Positions 59,900-64,000 of a DNA stretch of 64,000 bases are shown here, in pieces. The notes beneath the pieces are model-generated. The model had not been told where the DNA came from. It was given only the letters and a program-made list of their open reading frames with translations, and did not search any database. Position 1 is the stretch's first letter, and every line of letters starts with the position of its first letter. Position numbers and translations under genes: made by a program. This stretch comes from Emergencia timonensis (GTDB lineage Bacteria; Bacillota; Clostridia; Peptostreptococcales; Anaerovoracaceae): the NCBI RefSeq assembly GCF_900086585.1, contig NZ_FLKM01000009.1, positions 2,224,934 through 2,288,933 on the forward strand, read 5' to 3'.

Positions 59900-59910
59900 A
59901 AGCGCCTACC

Positions 59911-60123
59911 TTAAAACAGGCCAGACAGCAGAGGGATCAGTGTGGTGCCAATGACGATGATGCCGCCGCCCGCCATGAGCTGCTTCATGCCCTGGGACTT
60001 GGAGCCCGGGTTATCCGAGCCGTAGCCCTCCAGCAGATTGACCACACCCCATACGCCAAGGCCAGCGCCGAGCGCGATAACGAGGGTCTGTAAAGTGTCG
60101 ATTGCAGATGAGAAAAATGCCAT
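59911..60123 (-). CDS. Maff2-family small membrane protein
   Basis: 70 residues from MAFFSSAIDTLQTL (ATG 60121-60123, GGAGG five bases upstream). It has two membrane helices around a short polar loop (LEGYGSDNPGSKSQG) and ends IGTTLIPLLSGLF. This is the Maff2 type, probably a VirB2-like pilin or channel subunit. In an alternative frame an ATG 12 bases upstream is in frame but lies inside the ribosome site. Confidence 0.85.
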   Translation of the reverse strand: MAFFSSAIDTLQTLVIALGAGLGVWGVVNLLEGYGSDNPGSKSQGMKQLMAGGGIIVIGTTLIPLLSGLF

Positions 60124-60192
60124 ATAAGCCTCCATTTCTCCGGGATTTTCCCGGTAACAAAAAAGCCGCCCATGCAGGCGGCAGGTTACAAA

Positions 60193-60215
60193 CTTCGGGA
60201 CACTTTGTCTCGAAG
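60193..60215. repeat. Element palindrome, copy 11
   Basis: GGGACA-CTT-TGTCTC core, 3 bp past the virD4 stop and 70 bp before the Maff2 start. Confidence 0.9.
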
Positions 60216-60218
60216 CGT

Positions 60219-62054
60219 TTATGCAAAGGCGTCTGGATCGTCGATGTCATCATAGTTGAGGATGTCCTCGTCCTCTTCCGTGAGTGCATCGTCCGGCACA
60301 GCCACCTCATACATCGTACACGCCTCGTTCAGCCCGGGCCGCCTGCGGCGGTTAATGAGCCTGTCGAGGTCAAAAGCGTTTTTCTGTTTATCGGCCTCCG
60401 CCGTATAACGGTAGTTCGGATGCCGTTTCAGATCATACTTGGGAGAGAAGAACGGGGGCAGGCCCCGAAGCTGCAAAATACATTTGTCTCCCGGCATGGT
60501 TGCAAGCTCGGCTGGGGTCATCAGTTCCCGGCCCAGCCGCTGGGTGTTTTGGCTGTAGCTTTCCGACTGGCCACGGGAGCGGCTGTCGGTCTGCATACTG
60601 ATTGTGGCTTTTCCCAGCCAGTTCTCGGAGATTTCCTTGATAGTGCTGGCTTCGCGGCCACCGAGGAACACCACGCTGTCCATGTTGCCGAGGATTGTCT
60701 CGGCGTGCTTATCGTAAATGGCCTTGCACTGTGCCAACTGTTGATACAGCAGGCAAAGACTCACCTCGCGGGAGCGGATAACCGCGACCAGCTTTTCGAG
60801 CTGGGGCACCTGTCCCGTGTTGGCTGCCTCGTCCCACAGCACCCGTACATGGTGCGGCAGGCGGCCACCGTGAACATTGTCCGCCCGTTCACACAGGAGG
60901 TTGAACATCTGCGAAAATGCAAGTGCCACTAAAAAGTTGTAGGTCTGCGTGGTATCGGAAATGATGAAGAATACCGCCGTTTTCCGATCTCCGATGCGGT
61001 CAAGCTCCAATTCGTCATAGGCCATGACCTCACGAAGCTGCGGGATGTCAAAGGGAGCCAGCCGCGCACCGCAGGAAATCAAAATGCTTTTTGCCGTCTT
61101 GCCGCTGGCCAATTTGTACTTTTTATACTGTTTGACCGCGAAGCAATCCGGCTTGCGCTTTTCGAGCCCGGCAAACATATAGTCCACCGCGTTCATAAAA
61201 TCCTCGTCATCCTCCTTGACCTCCATGCCAGAAATCATATCCACAAGGGTGTTCATGTTCCGATCCTCGGCAGGCCCCTCGAAAATGATGTAGGCAATCA
61301 GGGCGCAGTACAAAAGCGTTTCCGATTTCGTCCAGAATGGATCGCCTTCCTTGCCTTCGCCCTTTGTGTTGGAAATCAGGGCATCCACGAATTTCAGAAT
61401 ATCGGCCTCATTGCGGATATACGCCAGCGGGTTATAGTGCATGGATTTTGAAAAATCTATGCTGTTGAATACCTTGATTTTGTACCCGCGTTTTTGCAGG
61501 AAACCCCCGACCTGTCCCAGCACACCGCCTTTGGGATCGACCACCACATAAGAGGAATGAGCCTGTAAAAGCTGGGGCGTGAGCCAGAAGCGGGTTTTGC
61601 CGGAGCCGGACGAGCCGATAATACAGCAATTCAGATTTCGGGCATTTGCGGGAATTTTCGGGCGGGTATTCATCGTGAGAAACTCCGTCCCGGTCAAAAT
61701 CACGTTGTTTTCAAACTTCGGATCAACAAACGGTTTGATGTCTTTTTCCGTTCCCCACCGGGCGCTGCCGTATTCTGCATCCCGCCGAAACTTCTTAGCG
61801 TTCTTGCTTTTGAAATAGATCAGCAGCCGGAAACCAACGGCTCCTACAATACCGATAAGCCAATCCAGCGGGGCAAGACCGGGTGCAAAGTCAGCAAAGG
61901 CCGGGCCAATCGTCTGGCCCAGCCCGATGAGCTTATGTGCAAAATCGTTACCCGCCGCCAGCCGGTAGGCCGTTCCCAGCTTGAGGAACGCCCACAGGAT
62001 GAACAGATAGGGAATGTTTGGAATGAGATATTTTCTGATCTTATCTGTCCTCAT
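60219..62054 (-). CDS. VirD4-like type IV coupling protein
   Basis: 611 residues from the ATG at 62052-62054 (AAAGGAGG upstream, inside the PcfB gene end). Two membrane helices (about 12-30 and 63-82) are followed by the ATPase with GSSGSGKT at residues 147-154, VVDPKGGV, and Walker B in HVRVLWDEAANTGQVP. It couples the relaxase-DNA complex to the channel. The C-terminal tail is acidic, as in other VirD4/TraG proteins. Palindrome copy 11 lies immediately after the stop. Confidence 0.94.
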   Translation of the reverse strand: MRTDKIRKYLIPNIPYLFILWAFLKLGTAYRLAAGNDFAHKLIGLGQTIGPAFADFAPGLAPLDWLIGIVGAVGFRLLIYFKSKNAKKFRRDAEYGSARWGTEKDIKPFVDPKFENNVILTGTEFLTMNTRPKIPANARNLNCCIIGSSGSGKTRFWLTPQLLQAHSSYVVVDPKGGVLGQVGGFLQKRGYKIKVFNSIDFSKSMHYNPLAYIRNEADILKFVDALISNTKGEGKEGDPFWTKSETLLYCALIAYIIFEGPAEDRNMNTLVDMISGMEVKEDDEDFMNAVDYMFAGLEKRKPDCFAVKQYKKYKLASGKTAKSILISCGARLAPFDIPQLREVMAYDELELDRIGDRKTAVFFIISDTTQTYNFLVALAFSQMFNLLCERADNVHGGRLPHHVRVLWDEAANTGQVPQLEKLVAVIRSREVSLCLLYQQLAQCKAIYDKHAETILGNMDSVVFLGGREASTIKEISENWLGKATISMQTDSRSRGQSESYSQNTQRLGRELMTPAELATMPGDKCILQLRGLPPFFSPKYDLKRHPNYRYTAEADKQKNAFDLDRLINRRRRPGLNEACTMYEVAVPDDALTEEDEDILNYDDIDDPDAFA

Positions 62055-62520
62055 GGGCCACCTCCTTTGCACGTTCTTTCTGTTTCGGCTTTTCTTTAGA
62101 AAGCTGATCCGCCGCCTGTTGCAGTTGTTCTCGGATGGGAACACGGTTCGATTTTGCTTTGCTTAACACTTTCCGGGAATACTCAGAAAAGCAGGCGGTC
62201 ATTGCGTCTGCCTGTCCAGCCTTGAAAAACAGCAGGTATTTGTCCGGCCCGGTTTTATAGAACGCATAGTCTACATTCCATTTCCGGGCCACGCGGTCAA
62301 AGGACTTGGCATCCCCGGATAGCTCGATGCTGTTTGTGGATGTACCGTGTGCCATGAGCTTTCGCACACTTTGCTTGCCGTGTGGTGTTTGCCGCCCACG
62401 GTATGCCTTGTGGATCTTCCGGCCCACCATACCCAGCACATACGCCAGTCCCCGCGCCGTCAGCTTGGTTGTTTTTACAGATATGGCTATCGTGCGCCGG
62501 GAAATATCTTCATCAATCAG
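62041..62520 (-). CDS. PcfB-like coupling accessory protein, apparent CTG start
   Basis: About 159 residues. The conserved opening IDEDISRRTIAISVKTTKLT of PcfB/DUF3801 proteins is encoded upstream of the first GTG/ATG. The codon before it is CTG (62518-62520), eight bases after GGAGG and right after an in-frame TAA, so translation must start there or at the following ATT. The rest (DRVARKWNVDYAFYKTGPDK, YLLFFKAGQADAM) matches PcfB, which binds relaxase and VirD4. The C-terminus carries RVPIREQLQQAADQ. Confidence 0.8.
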   Translation of the reverse strand: MIDEDISRRTIAISVKTTKLTARGLAYVLGMVGRKIHKAYRGRQTPHGKQSVRKLMAHGTSTNSIELSGDAKSFDRVARKWNVDYAFYKTGPDKYLLFFKAGQADAMTACFSEYSRKVLSKAKSNRVPIREQLQQAADQLSKEKPKQKERAKEVAHEDR

Positions 62521-62535
62521 TTACACCGCCTCCTT

Positions 62536-62558
62536 TCTTGGGACAATTTGTCTCGAAG
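62536..62558. repeat. Element palindrome, copy 12
   Basis: GGGACA-ATT-TGTCTC core, between the ardA stop (6 bp away) and the PcfB start (16 bp). Confidence 0.9.
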
Positions 62559-62563
62559 TGCCA

Positions 62564-63277
62564 TCACCGATCTCCACGGTCTTTTTTCTGCATTTGACGG
62601 TAGCCCTCCAGCGAAGAACCGTCTATGATTTCCTGATAGGCCGCCATTTGCTCCCGGATAGAGAGCTTCGGGAAAGAAAACACCTTATGCTCCTTGGGAA
62701 TATCCTGCAAGCCGTGATACACTTCCACGAAATGATCGCTTTCTTTGACAATATAGCCGCCCGGGGCAAAATGACCGTTTTCGTGGATGCAGGCATCCCG
62801 GCCATACGCCTCATAATCGAAATACGGTTTTACCTGATCCGGCACATCCAACATTTCCAGATCGTCCACATAAATACGCCCCAGCGTTTCCTCATCGGAT
62901 ACGCCGGGGTAAAAGCCGTAACAGTCCAGATTTTGTGTCAGATTGATGATGTCCCGCACCGAAGAACAGTGATCGCCGCTGTCGAGGACGGCCTCCAGTG
63001 TTTCCAGCTCCGATGAGGTAAGCTCGGAAAGCAGGCAGGCCAGATGATTAAGCTCGTCCAGATTTTCATACTCGCTCAAATGGTCATAGAGCCCCAGCAC
63101 ATCCCCATCGAAAGAGGTAATAAAAATTTCCTGATAGCGGACGCCATCCACGCCGATCCGTTTCAAAAGAGCCTCCACCTCCTGGGCGGTTGTGGGAAAT
63201 TTCAGTGTTTCACCCACAAGCTGGCCCTCGCTGTACTTTCCGGCGTTGGTAACGTAGGCTTCAAACAGGGTTGCCAT
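62564..63277 (-). CDS. ardA: ArdA-type antirestriction protein
   Basis: 237 residues, acidic, a DNA mimic that blocks type I restriction enzymes. ArdA features include ATLFEAYVTNAGKYSEGQLV at the start, EVEALLKRIGVDG, HLSEYENLDELNHLACLL and YFDYEAYGRD in the second half. Its ATG overlaps the previous stop (TAATG). It sits in the leading part of the conjugation module, the usual place for a protein needed on entry into a new host. Confidence 0.9.
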   Translation of the reverse strand: MATLFEAYVTNAGKYSEGQLVGETLKFPTTAQEVEALLKRIGVDGVRYQEIFITSFDGDVLGLYDHLSEYENLDELNHLACLLSELTSSELETLEAVLDSGDHCSSVRDIINLTQNLDCYGFYPGVSDEETLGRIYVDDLEMLDVPDQVKPYFDYEAYGRDACIHENGHFAPGGYIVKESDHFVEVYHGLQDIPKEHKVFSFPKLSIREQMAAYQEIIDGSSLEGYRQMQKKDRGDR

Positions 63278-63618
63278 TAGCGGCGGCCCTGTCCCTTGAC
63301 GGTCAGGATGCCCTCAAGGGTTGTTGCCGTAATTCCCAGCCGCTGGGCCACGGCAATATCATTTTTCATGGCTTCGGTCATACTGTGCCCGCAGACAACC
63401 AGCACATGAGAACGGCGGAGCAGGTCACGGCTCATGTCGATGCCGCTTTTATGCTCCTCGGGAACAGCATCATTGAGAAACAGGGGCAAGTACAAAGGCG
63501 GACAAATAGGAGAAAAGCCTGCCTCATACACGGTGCGGCAATACTGCGCCGCCAGTTCTGCGTTTTCGCTATCGCCGCCGAGCCATGCAGCGGTGATATA
63601 AGCAAGGGGTCGTTTCAT
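63277..63618 (-). CDS. DUF4406/DUF7768-like nucleotide-binding protein
   Basis: 113 residues beginning RPLAYITAAWLGGDSENAEL and containing HVLVVCGHSMTEAMKNDIAVA, the Rossmann-like pattern of small nucleoside 2-deoxyribosyltransferase relatives (DUF4406/DUF7768). GGAGG precedes the ATG. It is co-translated with ardA. Such proteins are frequent in mobile elements; their substrate is not known. Confidence 0.7.
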   Translation of the reverse strand: MKRPLAYITAAWLGGDSENAELAAQYCRTVYEAGFSPICPPLYLPLFLNDAVPEEHKSGIDMSRDLLRRSHVLVVCGHSMTEAMKNDIAVAQRLGITATTLEGILTVKGQGRR

Positions 63619-63669
63619 CGTTCATACCTCCGATATTTTAATAAGAAAGTTCAACCCAAACCCCACGCC

Positions 63670-63689
63670 CTTTCCCAGTCTTGGGAAAG
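63670..63689. repeat. Palindrome CTTTCCCA-GTCT-TGGGAAAG
   Basis: Perfect 8-bp arms and 4-bp centre, 5 bp to the left of the long hairpin. Confidence 0.9.
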
Positions 63690-63694
63690 GGGGC

Positions 63695-63857
63695 GGCTCT
63701 GGAGGATATACCCCCGCCGCTTGCCGGGGAAATAGCACAGCCGGGGCAGACCGTCAAGGGCGAGCCGCCGAAAACGGCGGTGCGCTGCACCCTTGACGGC
63801 CCACTCCCGGCTGTACTAAAAAACAGGCGGCGACGGGGGATATATACCACCAGAGCC
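63695..63857. repeat. 163-nt nested hairpin (candidate single-stranded promoter or origin)
   Basis: From outside in, five paired blocks share one axis: 63695-63702 with 63850-63857 (perfect 8 bp), 63711-63720 with 63827-63839 (10 bp with a 3-nt bulge), 63738-63745 with 63806-63813 (perfect 8 bp), 63751-63760 with 63790-63799 (perfect 10 bp), and 63764-63770 with 63775-63780 around an AAAA loop. The stem is imperfect, as in known single-stranded promoters, with short unpaired patches in between. It would form readily on the transferred single strand. It precedes the ArdA gene pair. Confidence 0.85.
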
Positions 63858-63875
63858 TCTGCGCGAGGGCGGGGC

Positions 63876-63898
63876 CCTCGGGACAAAGTGTCTCGAAG
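63876..63898. repeat. Element palindrome, copy 13
   Basis: GGGACA-AAG-TGTCTC core, 3 bp past the stop of the gene at the window edge. Confidence 0.9.
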
Positions 63899-63901
63899 TT
63901 G

Positions 63902-64000
63902 TTACTTGTCAAGTTCCTGCTTTTTCGGGGCTTTTGCCAGCTCCGGCGGCTGTTTTTCTTTCCAGTCATCCAGCAGGGACATAATCTGTTCTTTCATTTT
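63902..64000 (-). CDS. C-terminal end of an unidentified element protein (cut by window edge)
   Basis: The last 33 codons are visible: an ATG at 63995-63997 begins MKEQIMSLLDDWKEKQPPEL, then AKAPKKQELDK and TAA. The frame remains open to the window edge, so this is either the tail of a larger protein or a 31-residue peptide. It is helical and charged; family unknown. Confidence 0.5.
   Translation of the reverse strand, partial: KMKEQIMSLLDDWKEKQPPELAKAPKKQELDK

Larger units (their letters stand above)
63619..63901. other. 283-bp gap upstream of the antirestriction genes
   Basis: No gene I can support; the G+C-rich frames here are by-products of inverted repeats. It holds a small palindrome, a 163-nt hairpin and palindrome copy 13. 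Confidence 0.7.
35073..64000. mobile_element. Integrative and conjugative element (left end; right end outside window)
   Basis: From about 35073 to the window edge the genes are those of a conjugative transposon. They are a large serine recombinase at the end, relaxase and MobC, VirB4, VirD4, PrgI, VirB6-like, Maff2, PcfB, CD1107/CD1108-type proteins, ArdA and methyltransferases. The left boundary is set by the break in the 94-bp repeat array. Backbone G+C is clearly higher than the chromosome and than the cargo at 38.5-47.0 kb. The gene content resembles the C. difficile CTn4/Tn4451-like group of elements. The other end and the empty site are not in view. Confidence 0.9.

Noticed and set aside
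63638..63886. Reverse-strand frames in the G+C-rich gap before the antirestriction genes
   Set aside because: They coincide with the long inverted repeats, which stay open in several frames by composition; no ribosome site.

Overview
The window is bacterial DNA from a low-to-mid G+C Firmicute, most likely a spore-forming gut Clostridium relative (Clostridia; Family XIII/Anaerovoracaceae is a guess). The evidence is strong AGGAGG ribosome sites, a sporulation sigma factor (SigK), RNase Y, a YlmC/YmxH-type protein, a short HisG paired with HisZ, and a glycine riboswitch. It has two unlike halves: about 34.5 kb of ordinary chromosome, then at least 29 kb of an integrated conjugative element that runs off the right edge.

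Chromosomal half (1-34.5 kb). A MATE transporter (cut by the left edge) and RNase Y lie opposite rodA. A tight reverse-strand operon radC-mreB-mreC-mreD-mrdA-minD encodes the cell-elongation machinery. Next come a DUF1540 peptide, sigK, a class B PBP, a broken Rpn-type gene, DUF1015-cmk, nrdR, a PRC-barrel protein, and an alanine/glycine:cation symporter behind a glycine riboswitch. A lipoprotein version of trigger factor follows. After it is a complete purine/nucleoside-type ABC importer (BMP lipoprotein, ATPase, two permeases). A scarred interval (24.6-27.0 kb) holds two dead transposases, a secreted orphan and a 56-bp duplicated piece of the histidinol-phosphatase gene. The histidine operon hisZ-G-C-B-H-A-F-IE-J follows, with hisD missing from its usual place and an internal terminator before hisIE.

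Junction (34.5-35.1 kb). A six-unit, 94-bp tandem repeat, each unit holding a GTTACGCA/TGCGTAAC inverted pair, is interrupted in its sixth unit where the mobile element begins.

Element (35.07 kb to the right edge). At the left end are a large serine recombinase, a DUF6870-like protein and a sigma-like regulator. A 9-kb cargo follows (38.5-47.0 kb): AraC regulator, ECF S/T/A transporter, two exporter-type ABC half-transporters and a DtxR repressor. This looks like the uptake half of a yersiniabactin/equibactin-type siderophore system without biosynthesis genes. The rest is conjugation machinery: MobP relaxase, MobC, CD1107/CD1108-type proteins, VirB4, PrgI, VirB6-like, Maff2, PcfB and VirD4. 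Mixed in are two DNA methyltransferases, a SpoVG-domain protein and ArdA antirestriction.

The least explained signals are in the element. Thirteen copies of a 23-bp palindrome (core GGGACA-nnn-TGTCCC) sit at gene boundaries of the backbone and are absent from the cargo. A 163-nt nested hairpin lies just upstream of the antirestriction genes and may be a single-stranded promoter or transfer/replication origin. Three conjugation genes appear to start at ACG, CTG and ATT behind good ribosome sites. Three proteins share a C-terminal P-I-x-E-Q-[LM] motif. Coordinates for starts are my choice from ribosome-site spacing. All family names come from recognising motifs by eye, not from a search.
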